In this document: one piece after another, positions 1 to 8,602 of the stretch
Layout: each line of letters opens with the position of its first letter
Numbering within the stretch: the first letter of the stretch is position 1
Assembly: GCA_945861535.1 (NCBI GenBank)
Contig: CAMAUZ010000002.1
Location: 156,500 to 220,499 of the forward strand
Reading direction: 5' to 3'
DNA: 64,000 bases
Source of the DNA: Akkermansia muciniphila
GTDB taxonomy: Bacteria > Verrucomicrobiota > Verrucomicrobiia > Limisphaerales > BJHT01
Made by a program: the position numbers and the translations under genes
Notes under the pieces: model-generated
The model's database searches: none
What the model was told of the DNA's origin: nothing
The model's input: the letters and a program-made list of their open reading frames with translations, nothing else

Positions 1-404
1 CACCGTTGCGCCAGCAAATACATGCCCGCGCCGGCGAGGACCTGGTGCAGCAGACAGAAGAGATTCAGCGACCACGGCAGCGGCAGCAGCAGGTAGATCA
101 GCGAGCCGGGATAGAACACGAGCGTGTTCCACTGCGCGGCGAACGGCAGGCCCATCATGCTCAGCGGATTCCACTGCGGGATTTCGCCGCGCCAGAAACA
201 TTCGCGATGATAATGCGCCAACGGATAGCCGAAGTAGGCGAAGTCGCGGATGTAAAACGTCTCCCAGCCGAGCAGGATTCTCGGATACGCCACCGCCACC
301 AGCAGCGCGAGCAGGCCGACAAACCGCAGCGGCGTCAGGCCCGCGGGCAGCTCAAGCGCGGGCGCGACGGCGCGGGCGGATGCGGGATGCGTGGTGACGG
401 TCAT
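1..404 (-). CDS. YfhO-family membrane glycosyltransferase, 5' end only (cut by window edge)
   Basis: About 134 N-terminal residues are visible; the rest lies left of the window. The gene starts at the ATG read leftward from 404. A polar N-terminus leads to a first hydrophobic segment, then the motif RDFAYFGYPLAHYHRE and YPGSLIYLLLPLPW before the second membrane segment. The same landmarks are in the complete gene to its right, so the two are tandem paralogues. YfhO proteins are many-pass GT-C type membrane enzymes; in Bacillus YfhO works with the GT2 enzyme CsbB to move sugars from a lipid carrier to envelope polymers. The substrate here is unknown. Confidence 0.8.
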   Translation of the reverse strand, partial: MTVTTHPASARAVAPALELPAGLTPLRFVGLLALLVAVAYPRILLGWETFYIRDFAYFGYPLAHYHRECFWRGEIPQWNPLSMMGLPFAAQWNTLVFYPGSLIYLLLPLPWSLNLFCLLHQVLAGAGMYLLAQR

Positions 405-527
405 GGGCGAGCCGCAGACGCGGGGGGCCACGCGCGGCGGGAAGTCGGGCGCGGCGCGACAGAGTACAGGCGAAGCAACAACATCTCTGAACTATCGGGA
501 GTTGGCGGGGGAACTTGACCGGAACCT

Positions 528-637
528 ATGGAGTGCGGCGGCAAGCGGAGCGCGACGCCGCTTTCGAATGGCGTGCGGTATCCAGCTTTGCGGACGGTCG
601 AAAGCGCCGTCGCGCTCCGCTTGCCGGCGCACTCCAT
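528..637. repeat. Long inverted repeat (40-bp arms)
   Basis: The arms at 528-567 and 598-637 pair over 40 bp with two mismatches, around a 30-bp spacer. The left arm begins ATGGAGTGCGGCGGCAAGCG. It sits between the two YfhO genes. One strand reads through as a spurious peptide, so apparent reading frames here should not be called genes. Confidence 0.85.
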
Positions 638-690
638 ATAGCCCTCGGCCTGCCGTGCTCCGTCAGCCCACCGTGCGGCCGCGCCCGCGT

Positions 691-832
691 CTGTAGCGCA
701 GGCTTCCAAGCCTGCTGTGTCGCAGATTTCCAAATCTGCGTACGGCGGAATCGACTGGGGCGCTCGGACTTTCCAACGCCCTGCCGACTTGGAAGTCGGC
801 GACACAGCAGGCTTGGAAGCCTGCGCTACAGG
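691..832. repeat. Nested palindromic element, family A, copy 1
   Basis: Outer arms start with CTGTAGCGCAGG and end with CCTGCGCTACAGG. Each arm holds two small hairpins, for example GCAGGCTTCCAAGCCTGC and GCAGATTTCCAAATCTGC on the left and GCCGACTTGGAAGTCGGC on the right. The same layout recurs at 8444-8602 and 51996-52155. The right end supplies the TAG stop codon of the neighbouring YfhO gene. Confidence 0.9.
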
Positions 833-3660
833 TCTGGCGTGCGCCGTCGCCGACCCGCAACAATCCACCCGGCCGCACACGCGGCGAGGGTGATGCCCGA
901 GATCCCGAGGCCGGCGAGGAAACGGTCGTCGCGGTAGGTGAGCGCGAGGCGGCTGCGGCCGGCGGGCACGGGGACGGCCTGGAAGGCGTGGTTGGCGCGC
1001 TGCACGGGGACCGCGCGGTCGTTCACCGTCGCGCGCCAGTTGGGATGAAAGGATTGCGCGAGCACGACGACCGTGGGCGCGGTGGCTTCGACTTCGAGAT
1101 TCACGGTGGTGGCGCTCCATTGCTGACCGAGAAAACGCACGCTGGCGGGGTTGTTCGTGGTGATGGTGTCGCGCGCGGTCGGCGCGAGAAAGACCGTTTG
1201 GCGGCTGTCGAAGGCGGGGTTCGCGAGCGCGGCGAGGGTTTGCTCGTCGGGGACGAACTGGATGCGTTGTCCGCCGGTGACCGTGGGCAGCCAGCCGGGG
1301 CGCGCGGTCCACTCGACGAATTTGCCAGGCGCGGTGAGATGCGCGATGCCGAGGAAATCGAGCAGCCCCGCGGGCGGCGCGTTGGTGCTGCCGTAGAGCA
1401 GTCGGTGGATGTCGGCTTGCGGACGGAGGTAGAGCGAGAAGACGCCGTCGGCCTTGGGCAGGGCGTCGAGCAGGTTGCAATTGTCGTAGAGCGCGACGCG
1501 TTTGAAGAGGTAGTCGCGGGACGGGTCGTTGATCGAGCTGGTGTGCAGTTCCAGCAGCGCGGCGCGGCTCACCATCGCGCGCGATTCGCCGTGGCGCGGA
1601 CGCGGATCGAGCGCGACCTCGCGCGGCGCATAGACCCACGCGGCGGCCGTCGGGTTCTGCCACGGCATGTGGGTGAGGATGTCGAGGAGCAGGAGGAGAA
1701 GGAGCAAGAGGGGTAGGGCTTGGGCGAGCTTGGCGTGGAACGGCACAGACGGCGACCAAGCGCCCAGGAGCGCGGCCTTCAGGCCGCTTCGGCCTCCTTC
1801 GTCGAGCGGTGTGGGAATAGCCTGGCCCGCTCGCAGTTCGCACGTCGAAGCGGCGTGAACGCCGCGCTCCGCCGCGCTGGCCGCGTCGCAGGCGCGCCGC
1901 AGCGCCACGCACGCGGCGAGAATCAATCCGAGCAGGACGGCGCGGCTGAGGCCGCTCTTCCACGTCGCGGACCACACGTCGTCTGCGAGCGGATAAAAGC
2001 GGGCGACGGCGAGAATGACGGCGATGAGAGCGAGCGCTGCGGTGCCGATGGCGAGTAGGGAGCGCGGGGCGGCGAGCACGCCAGCGCCGGATTGGCTGTC
2101 GGGATTTTTCAACAGATGTGCAACGCCGATCGCCGCCAGCAACGGCAGCGTGAAATTGGCGAGCAGCACGAATTTCACCGGATAGCGCATCACCTCGATG
2201 GCGGGGAAAACGCGGTGGACCCAGCCGTAGAGCAGCCCGGCGTCGCCGAGCGCGAGGAGCAGGCTCGCGGCGGTCAGCGTGGCGAGCACCCACGCCCTCC
2301 GGTCGCGCACGCGCACGATGGCCCAGAGCGCGAGCACCAGAACGCCGATGCCAGCGTAATACGAACTGGTCCAGTGCTGCGTGGTCTGCGCGAACACGCC
2401 GTGATGCGACGGGAACGCGCGAAAGAGCGGCACGAGCAGGTTCGCCCAGCCCCATGCGGGCATGGGCCATTCGCTTCCCGCATAGCCGCCGGTGCCGCGC
2501 TGGGACGCGCCGAGGAGTTCGAGGAAGGGGAGCAGTTGCGCGGCGCTGAGGAGCGCGACCAGGCAGACGAGAAGGAATCCGCGGGCTGCGACCACGAGCG
2601 CATGGCGGGCGCCCGATTCGTCAGGAGCGCGGTCTTCAGGCCGCAGCGGCGCGGGCTGGCAATCGACGTCGGAGGCAGCACCGGCAGCGGTCAGCGGCGC
2701 GGGCTGTGGGGAAGGGGACGGCTTGGGTTCTTCGTGCGGGCCTTGCGATTCCACACCTCTGCGGCCTGAAGGCCGCGCTCGGCGCGACAGCGCCGCGGCC
2801 ACCCACAGCGCGCCGATCAGCGCCCAGGTGAGGAGGATGACCTCGGGCGCGCCGGAGAGCATTTGCAGCGCACCGACGAGCGCGGCGAGGAGCAACGTGC
2901 GACCGCCTTCATTCACCGCGCGGCTGGCGAGGAGGACGAGCCACGGCATCCAGCCGAGCGCGGCGAGGTTGTTCGGCCACATCAGGCAGTGCAGCGTCAG
3001 GCCGTTGAAGGCGAAGGCCAGGCCCGCGACGGCCGCTGCCAGCGGGCGCGCGGTCCAGTGCGCGGCGAGGGCGTACATGCCCGCGCCCGCAAGCAGCAGG
3101 TGCGCGAGGCAGAAGACATTGAGCGACCACGGCAGCGGCAGCAGGAGGTAGATCAGCGACGGCGGGTAGAGCGTGAGCGTGTTCCATTGCGCGAGAAACG
3201 GGATGCCGAAGTTGTTCAGCGGATTCCACAGCGGCCATTCGCCGCGCCAGAAGGCCTCGCGATGAAACTGCGCCAGCGGATAGCCGAAATAGCCGAAGTC
3301 GCGGAAGAAGAACGATTGCGAGCCGACGAGCACGCTCGCGAACAGGACGCCGATCAGAACGGCGAGGAGCGCGGTGAAACGGCGGGGCGTGAGCCAGTCG
3401 CCCGGGGCCGGCGACGTGCTGGCGGGTGGATTGGAGCGCCGAGCCTTGCTCGGCATGACGGAGTCGGAGCCGTCGCTGCCGAGCAAGGCTCGGCGCTCCG
3501 GGGCGGCATTTTCCTCAAGCTTTGCGCCGGAATCCCGATGCAACACTGGCTCCATTTTCTCCGCCAACGGTTTTGGTCCGCGCCGGTTGAGCGGGAAAAT
3601 CCAGCGCAGCCACGCAGGCGGGCGCGCGGTGGTGGCGGCGATATTTTTGAAGCTCGTCAT
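826..3660 (-). CDS. YfhO-family membrane glycosyltransferase, complete, with in-frame palindromic insertions
   Basis: This 944-residue protein has many predicted membrane segments and the family landmark RDFGYFGYPLAQFHRE near residues 100-115, followed by YPPSLIYLLLPLPW. Its last third is an extracytoplasmic region ending in a single membrane helix before a basic tail. The first ATG is at 3660; a TTG at 3687 would overlap the divergent gene. It is a GT-C type enzyme expected to transfer a sugar from a lipid carrier outside the inner membrane. Three polar, Arg/Pro/Ala-rich stretches coincide with palindromic DNA elements (3433-3499, 2624-2780, 1767-1870) that keep the frame open. It is paralogous to the gene at 1-404 and divergent from a GT2 fusion that could make the lipid-linked donor. 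Confidence 0.85.
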   Translation of the reverse strand: MTSFKNIAATTARPPAWLRWIFPLNRRGPKPLAEKMEPVLHRDSGAKLEENAAPERRALLGSDGSDSVMPSKARRSNPPASTSPAPGDWLTPRRFTALLAVLIGVLFASVLVGSQSFFFRDFGYFGYPLAQFHREAFWRGEWPLWNPLNNFGIPFLAQWNTLTLYPPSLIYLLLPLPWSLNVFCLAHLLLAGAGMYALAAHWTARPLAAAVAGLAFAFNGLTLHCLMWPNNLAALGWMPWLVLLASRAVNEGGRTLLLAALVGALQMLSGAPEVILLTWALIGALWVAAALSRRARPSGRRGVESQGPHEEPKPSPSPQPAPLTAAGAASDVDCQPAPLRPEDRAPDESGARHALVVAARGFLLVCLVALLSAAQLLPFLELLGASQRGTGGYAGSEWPMPAWGWANLLVPLFRAFPSHHGVFAQTTQHWTSSYYAGIGVLVLALWAIVRVRDRRAWVLATLTAASLLLALGDAGLLYGWVHRVFPAIEVMRYPVKFVLLANFTLPLLAAIGVAHLLKNPDSQSGAGVLAAPRSLLAIGTAALALIAVILAVARFYPLADDVWSATWKSGLSRAVLLGLILAACVALRRACDAASAAERGVHAASTCELRAGQAIPTPLDEGGRSGLKAALLGAWSPSVPFHAKLAQALPLLLLLLLLLDILTHMPWQNPTAAAWVYAPREVALDPRPRHGESRAMVSRAALLELHTSSINDPSRDYLFKRVALYDNCNLLDALPKADGVFSLYLRPQADIHRLLYGSTNAPPAGLLDFLGIAHLTAPGKFVEWTARPGWLPTVTGGQRIQFVPDEQTLAALANPAFDSRQTVFLAPTARDTITTNNPASVRFLGQQWSATTVNLEVEATAPTVVVLAQSFHPNWRATVNDRAVPVQRANHAFQAVPVPAGRSRLALTYRDDRFLAGLGISGITLAACAAGWIVAGRRRRTPDL
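1767..1870. repeat. Nested palindromic element, family B, inside the YfhO gene
   Basis: The left arm GGAGCGCGGCCTTCAGGCCG pairs with the right arm that ends GCGGCGTGAACGCCGCGCTC. Each arm is itself a hairpin of the form GCGGCNTTNANGCCGC. The element lies in frame and encodes a polar loop just before a hydrophobic leucine run. Confidence 0.8.
2624..2780. repeat. Palindromic element, family B-like, inside the YfhO gene
   Basis: Arms GGAGCGCGGTCTTCAGGCCG and GCGGCCTGAAGGCCGCGCTC flank about 115 bp. The DNA encodes a proline- and arginine-rich loop between two membrane segments and does not break the frame. Confidence 0.7.
3433..3499. repeat. Perfect 23-bp inverted repeat inside the YfhO gene
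   Basis: Arms at 3433-3455 and 3477-3499 are perfect reverse complements. Each contains the smaller hairpin GCCGAGCCTTGCTCGGC. It encodes part of the polar N-terminus before the first membrane segment. Confidence 0.85.
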
Positions 3661-3692
3661 CAGGCAGTCACTTGGTATATCGGTCAAAACGC

Positions 3693-5087
3693 ATGACTCC
3701 TCGCCAGGAATTCTACGAACACCGCGCGCCCTACCGCGCGCTCGAAAGCGGGAGATTCTACCATCGGCTGGTGAACCGTTTTTTCTCCTACCTCGTGCCG
3801 CCCGGCCAGCGGGTGCTCGAGGTGGGGTGCGGCCTCGGGGATTTGCTCGCGGCGGTGCGGCCGGAGCGCGGCGTGGGCGTGGACTTCAGTCCAGCGACGG
3901 TCGAGATGGCGCGGCAGCGGCATCCGCAGCTCGAGTTCGTCGAGGCCAGCGCCGAGGCGTTCACGACCGGCGAGGCGTTTGATTACATTCTGTTGTCGGA
4001 TCTGGTGAACGATCTGCCGGACGTGCAGCTCGTTCTGGAGCGGTTGCGCGCGGTGTCGCATCCGCGCACGCGACTGGTGGTGAGCTTCTTCAACAACCTC
4101 TGGCGGCCGGTGCTCGATGTGGCGGCGCGACTCGGCTTCAAGGCGCCGACCATGTTGCAGAACTGGCTCTCGGCCTCCGACATGAAGAACCTGCTGCGGC
4201 TGGCGGGGTGGGAGGTCGTCACGCAGCAGACGCGCATCCTGTGGCCGGTGCGCACGCCGTTGCTCGACACGCTGCTGAACCGTTGGCTGGCCCCGGTGCT
4301 CGCTCCCTTTTGCCTGTCGGTCGTGCTCACGGCGCGACCGCGGCCGCTGGCGGCGGTGCGGCGCGAGTTCACCTGTTCGGTCGTGATTCCCGCGCGCAAC
4401 GAGGCGGGCAACATCGAGGCGGCCGTGCAGCGCACGCCGGAGATGGGCCTGGGGACGGAGATCATTTTCATCGAGGGCCATTCGAAGGACAACACCTGGG
4501 AGGAAATCCAGCGCGTGGCGGCGAAGTATCCGCAGCGGAAAATCAAAATCCTGAAGCAGCAGAGCAAGGGCAAAGGCGGCGCGGTGCGCGAGGCCTTCGC
4601 GGCGGCGACGGGCGATCTGCTGTTCATCCTCGACGCGGACCTGACGATGCCGCCGGAGCAATTGCCGAAATTCTACGAAGTGGCGCGCTCGGGGCAGGGC
4701 GAGTTCGTGAACGGCGTGCGGCTGGTGTATCCGATGGAAGAGGAGGCGATGCAGTTCCTGAACATGATCGCGAACAAGCTCTTCGGCATCGCGTTCACCT
4801 GGCTGCTGGGCCAGTCGGTGAAGGACACGTTGTGCGGGACGAAGGTGCTGTTCCGGGCCGATTACGAGGCCCTCGCACGCAACCGCGCCTACTTCGGCGA
4901 CTTCGATCCGTTCGGTGATTTCGACCTGCTCTTCGGCGCGGCGAAGCTGAACCTGCACATCGTGGACCTGCCGATCCGCTACCAGGCGCGGACGTATGGC
5001 GAGACAAACATCCAGCGCTGGAGCCACGGCTGGCTGCTGCTGAAGATGGTGGTGTTCGCGGCGCGGCGGATGAAGTTCATCGCATGA
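3693..5087 (+). CDS. Fusion of SAM-dependent methyltransferase and GT2 glycosyltransferase
   Basis: This 464-residue protein joins two enzymes. Residues 1-220 are a class I methyltransferase with the SAM-binding motif VLEVGCGLG near residue 41. From residue 226 a GT2 domain begins (FTCSVVIPARNEAGN), with the donor-binding motif FILDADLTMP near residue 313 and a dolichyl-phosphate-sugar-synthase-like core. There is no clear C-terminal membrane helix. The ATG at 3693 is chosen over a TTG at 3672 because it leaves 32 bp between divergent starts. GT2 enzymes of this type load a sugar onto a polyprenyl phosphate; the YfhO genes next door could use it. What the methyltransferase modifies is unknown. 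Confidence 0.85.
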   Translation: MTPRQEFYEHRAPYRALESGRFYHRLVNRFFSYLVPPGQRVLEVGCGLGDLLAAVRPERGVGVDFSPATVEMARQRHPQLEFVEASAEAFTTGEAFDYILLSDLVNDLPDVQLVLERLRAVSHPRTRLVVSFFNNLWRPVLDVAARLGFKAPTMLQNWLSASDMKNLLRLAGWEVVTQQTRILWPVRTPLLDTLLNRWLAPVLAPFCLSVVLTARPRPLAAVRREFTCSVVIPARNEAGNIEAAVQRTPEMGLGTEIIFIEGHSKDNTWEEIQRVAAKYPQRKIKILKQQSKGKGGAVREAFAAATGDLLFILDADLTMPPEQLPKFYEVARSGQGEFVNGVRLVYPMEEEAMQFLNMIANKLFGIAFTWLLGQSVKDTLCGTKVLFRADYEALARNRAYFGDFDPFGDFDLLFGAAKLNLHIVDLPIRYQARTYGETNIQRWSHGWLLLKMVVFAARRMKFIA

Positions 5088-5187
5088 GCGGGCGAAGGTT
5101 TCAGCGCGGAGAAATGCCGACGGAATCGGTTGTCGCCACGAGGAGCCGCGTCTTGCCCGCCGTGGGTGCCGCCGATAATCTTTTGCA

Positions 5188-5448
5188 ATGAGCACACTGG
5201 CCGAAATCGAAACCGCCACCGACGCACTCCCGCGAGAAGAACTGGAGAAGTTGCTGCGATTCGTCGCCATGCGGCTCCGGACGGTGAATCAACCAGCGCC
5301 GGCCGCTGCCAAAAGCAAAAGGAAGAACCTGCCGCGCAAACCGCGCGCCGCCGCAGCCGATGCAACCGTGTGGCGTCCGCCGGCACCCAAGGCAATGGGC
5401 AAGTTTCTGGCCCCGGAATCGGAGTGGACGGACCTCTGTCACCGGTAG
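5188..5448 (+). CDS. Putative antitoxin of a PIN-domain module
   Basis: This 86-residue protein has a helical, acidic N-terminus (LAEIETATDALPREELEKLL) and a basic, Ala/Pro/Lys-rich middle. It lies 18 bp upstream of a PIN-domain toxin gene in the same direction, the usual antitoxin position. I do not recognise a named DNA-binding fold. Function is inferred from position and size. Confidence 0.6.
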   Translation: MSTLAEIETATDALPREELEKLLRFVAMRLRTVNQPAPAAAKSKRKNLPRKPRAAAADATVWRPPAPKAMGKFLAPESEWTDLCHR

Positions 5449-5466
5449 GCGCACGACTTCCGATTC

Positions 5467-5898
5467 ATGCTCTCGTTTGACACCAACATCGCCGTTCACG
5501 CCGCGAACAGCGACTCACCACAGCATCAGGTCGCGGCGGAATTCATCGCATCACTCGCCGCGAATGACGAAGTGGTGATCTGTGAATTGATGCTGGTGGA
5601 ACTCTTCCTGAAACTTTGCAACGAGAAGATTTTGCCCCGTCCGATGAAGCCCGCGCAGGCAGCGGTCCATTGCCACGGCTACCGGCAAAATCCCCACTGG
5701 CGCTTGGTCGAAAACGCGCCGGTCATGGAGACCGTGTGGCGCTGGGCGGCGACTCCCAACCTTGCTTTTCGCAGGATTATTGATGTCCGGCTCGCCGCGA
5801 CGTTACGACATTTCGACGTCACCCGGTTTGCGACGACTAATCTGAAGGATTTTCGCGGGCTGGGTTTCGCCAAGGTTTGGAATCCGCTGCTACCATGA
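5467..5898 (+). CDS. PIN-domain toxin, VapC-like ribonuclease
   Basis: The 143-residue protein starts MLSFDTNIAVHA, which carries the first catalytic aspartate of PIN nucleases. A conserved glutamate lies in ELMLVELFL, a further aspartate in RIIDVRLA and the final acidic site in TTNLKDF. PIN toxins cleave RNA with Mg2+ or Mn2+ held by these acids. It follows its likely antitoxin, and its TGA stop overlaps the ATG of the downstream methyltransferase. Confidence 0.8.
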   Translation: MLSFDTNIAVHAANSDSPQHQVAAEFIASLAANDEVVICELMLVELFLKLCNEKILPRPMKPAQAAVHCHGYRQNPHWRLVENAPVMETVWRWAATPNLAFRRIIDVRLAATLRHFDVTRFATTNLKDFRGLGFAKVWNPLLP

Positions 5899-6647
5899 GC
5901 ACCCCGCTCGCGCAGCATCAGGTCGAGATCCATGCGAACTTGAAGGCGTGGCAGGGCAAGCCGTTGTTGCGGGAGATTTACGTGGGTTTTTACGAGCGGA
6001 TCGTGGCGCAGATCGACCCGACGATCCCGGGGCGCATCGTGGAAATCGGCTCGGGCGTGGGGAATCTCAAGTCGCGGCTGCCGGCGGCCATCGCGACGGA
6101 TTTGTTTCCGAATCCGTGGCTGGACCTGACGTGCGACGGCTACGAGCTGCCGTTCCGCGACGCGAGCCTGTCGCATCTGATTCTCTTCGACGTGTTTCAT
6201 CATCTGCAAAAACCCGCGCTGTTTTTGGAGGAGGCGAAGCGGGTGCTGGGGCCGCGCGGGCGGGTGATTTTGTTCGAGCCGTTCATCAGCCTCGCGAGCT
6301 ATCCGGTGTATGGGCTGCTGCATCACGAGCCGGTGGCGATCCGCGCGGCGATTGACCGCTCGGCCACGCCGCCGGTGCCGAAGAATTATTACGCGGCGCA
6401 GGGGAACGCGACGCGGCTGTTCTTCCGTGGCGAGACGCCGCCGTGGCCGCCGGGCTGGCGCATCCGGCACGCGGAGGTGTTCGCGGCGTTTGCGTATCTG
6501 CTGTCGGGCGGGTTCAGCAAGCCGGCGATGTATCCGGCGGGCGCGCTGGGGCTGTTGCAACGGTGCGACCGCTGGCTGTCGCGCTGGCCGGGAGCGTTTG
6601 GAGCGCGGTGTTTGATCGCGTTGCAGCGGGAGGCGGCGACGCGGTGA
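5895..6647 (+). CDS. Class I SAM-dependent methyltransferase
   Basis: This 250-residue methyltransferase has the SAM motif IVEIGSGVGNL near residue 42 and the later motif LILFDVFHHLQ, followed by RVLGPRGRVILFEP, as in Methyltransf_11 enzymes. The ATG at 5895 overlaps the previous stop as ATGA, suggesting translational coupling. The C-terminal half is Arg- and Ala-rich with a possible hydrophobic patch. Together with the fusion at 3693 this suggests glycolipid or glycan modification, but the acceptor is unknown. Confidence 0.8.
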   Translation: MSTPLAQHQVEIHANLKAWQGKPLLREIYVGFYERIVAQIDPTIPGRIVEIGSGVGNLKSRLPAAIATDLFPNPWLDLTCDGYELPFRDASLSHLILFDVFHHLQKPALFLEEAKRVLGPRGRVILFEPFISLASYPVYGLLHHEPVAIRAAIDRSATPPVPKNYYAAQGNATRLFFRGETPPWPPGWRIRHAEVFAAFAYLLSGGFSKPAMYPAGALGLLQRCDRWLSRWPGAFGARCLIALQREAATR

Positions 6648-6649
6648 TG

Positions 6650-6787
6650 GTGCCGCGCTCCGGCACGGGCGCGCGCAGGGGCGCGGCCTTCAGGCCGCTT
6701 CAGTGTCCGAATGTCGCAGCGTGTTCGCACCTCGCCGCACGCAGCACGCTGAAGCGGCATAAATGCCGCGCTCCGGCACGGGCGCGA
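6650..6787. repeat. Nested palindromic element, family B, with flanking direct repeats
   Basis: The core is at 6678-6774. Arms hold GCGGCCTTCAGGCCGC on the left and GCGGCATAAATGCCGC on the right. About 22 bp (TGCCGCGCTCCGGCACGGGC and the next bases) is repeated directly at 6650 and again near 6765, on both sides of the element. Confidence 0.8.
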
Positions 6788-6839
6788 GTACGGAGCGGCT
6801 TCCCGGCTTTCCCTTTCAAGTCAGCGCGGCGTTCTGCCG

Positions 6840-8343
6840 ATGGATTTGCCAAGGTATTTCATGCGGGGTTTTCCAATCCATCCCAACGCCAAGACTTTTT
6901 GTATCCGTAGCCACGCCACGCGAGGGCGGGGCGCGGGTGGCGAACGCGGCTCGGTGATCGCCTACTTTCTCCTCGCGGTGGTGATCATCGGGTCGATCGC
7001 CGCGCTGTTCGGCTACTCGGTACACAACCTGAATCTGGCGCAGCGGCGGCAGGATTTGGTGGCGGCGTATCAGGTGGTGGAGAGCGGCGCGGTGCTGGGC
7101 TGATCTCGAACGGGCGGCGACCAATACCAGCGGCACCCTGGGCGACGCATTGATGAGCCATGTGCCTTCCTATGCCCTGAACGCGACGCTCAGCTCCTCG
7201 ACCGAGGTGGTTTATGAGCGGGTCGTGACGGCCCCGTTCACCAATCAGAGCATCACGGTGAGGATTCATCTCACCAACTCGGCGGCGGTGGCGGGCGCGA
7301 AAATCATGGCGCTGACGCAGCTCGGCACCGTGCGGCAGACGGCGGTGATGCATGCTGAATTGGGCTTCGGCTGGGGCGCGGCGATCCTGAGTGATGCACC
7401 GGGCGACAGCTCGACGGCGGTCACCAAGGCGGCGGCGGTTGCGGGCAACGTTGTATGCACGGGCGGCGGGCTCGGGCCGCTCGTGGTGGACGGGGGCGTG
7501 CTGGCCAACGGGCGCGTGAACACGAGAGGCATCCAGGTTTTGGCGAAGGCGGGCGTGAGCAATCTGCGCGCGGGCCAGGCGGTGCCGCCAGCGTTGTCGA
7601 TGAGCCATCTCCACACCGCGGCGGAACTGCCCGATTACACGGTCAACGGCGCGACCGACCAGCTCTTCGATTTCAATCGCTACCTTGCCGTGGCCAACGC
7701 CTGCGGCACGCACTACGCCAGCCTTGCGGATTTCGTGGCCGCCGGGGCGGGCGGGGCGGTGCTCGAGGGCGTGATCGCCGTGGACATTGTGAAGAGCGAT
7801 CCGACGGCGTTGAGCACGACGAATCTGCCGGCGGGCATCAACGTGCGCGGGACATTGCTGTTCAATTTCAGCGCGGAGTTCACGGCCGCGGACAAGCTCG
7901 TCATCACGGCCCCGCTCTACATCAACGCGGCCAATCTCAGCGGCGTGTCGCCGAACAATCCGGAGACGTACACCACGGGCTATCCGCCGGTGTTCACGAA
8001 TCCCGCGCGGCGGCCGGCCAATGTGAACATCAGCGGCGCGGGCTTTGCCAATTTCGCGGCCGGCGACGACCTTCCCGCGCTGCTCTACAACGCCTCGGCG
8101 ATGGACCTCCACGGCGACCTGAACATCTGCGGCGTGGTCTATGGCCCGAGCCTGATCGAGTTGGAAACCAAGGCCGACGGCCAGACGCAGTACATTCGCG
8201 GCGCGCTGATTTCCGGGGGCGGGGTGTATGTCGAGAATCTCCGCGCCGCCACGACGATCGTGAGCTACGACCCGGCGACGGTGAACGCGCTGGCGGTCTC
8301 GGGTGCCAAAGGGCGTTGCGCGCGGATTGTGTTTCGGGAGTAG
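6840..8343 (+). pseudogene. Frameshifted PilX-like prepilin-type protein
   Basis: The N-terminal part (6840-7103) has the signal GERGSVIAYFLLAVVIIGS and stops at TGA 7101. The frame continues one base over from about 7102 to 8343. Joined, it aligns along its length with the intact gene at 9849-11267 (SVIAYFL; FGWGAAI; DQLFDFNR; INVRGTLLFNF; TTGYPPVF). The break fits loss of five bases between two CTG triplets: the paralogue has GGCTGCGCCGCGCTGGAG where this gene has GGCTGATCTCGAA. The C-terminal 390 codons remain open, so the event is recent, a sequencing error, or a real frameshift site. The product would be a membrane-anchored minor pilin-like protein. Confidence 0.8.
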
Positions 8344-8392
8344 CGACCGCGCGGGCGTCGGCGCACGCCGGCCGGAGGGCCGAGTTTTTTAA

Positions 8393-8423
8393 CCACGGAT
8401 GGACACGGATGGACACGGATGGG
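8393..8423. repeat. Tandem 10-bp repeat (CACGGATGGA x3)
   Basis: Three units of CACGGATGGA follow the pilin pseudogene. This phrase is a widespread intergenic repeat in Verrucomicrobia and relatives and often gives spurious peptides; that statement rests on general knowledge. Confidence 0.85.
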
Positions 8424-8443
8424 AGCGCATCCGCGCACGGCTC

Positions 8444-8602
8444 CCGTAGCGCAGACTTCCAAGTCTGCTGTGTCGCCGATTTCCAAATCGGCAGCCGCTC
8501 GACGTTTCGGGCGCGGGTGACAAGTCGAGGAGTCGCGGGTGGCCGAGCGACTCGCAGGTTTGGAAACCTGCGACACAGCAGACTTGGAAGTCTGCGCTAC
8601 GG
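8444..8602. repeat. Nested palindromic element, family A, copy 2
   Basis: Hairpins in order are GCAGACTTCCAAGTCTGC, GCCGATTTCCAAATCGGC, GCAGGTTTGGAAACCTGC and GCAGACTTGGAAGTCTGC, with GTAGC at the start and GCTAC at the end. Its spacer, reverse-complemented, aligns with the spacer of copy 3. Confidence 0.9.

Noticed and set aside
401..2470. A 689-residue minus-strand frame across the YfhO gene
   Set aside because: It is out of frame with the clear YfhO protein, is Arg/Pro/His-rich as expected of a GC-rich shadow, and runs through two palindromes.
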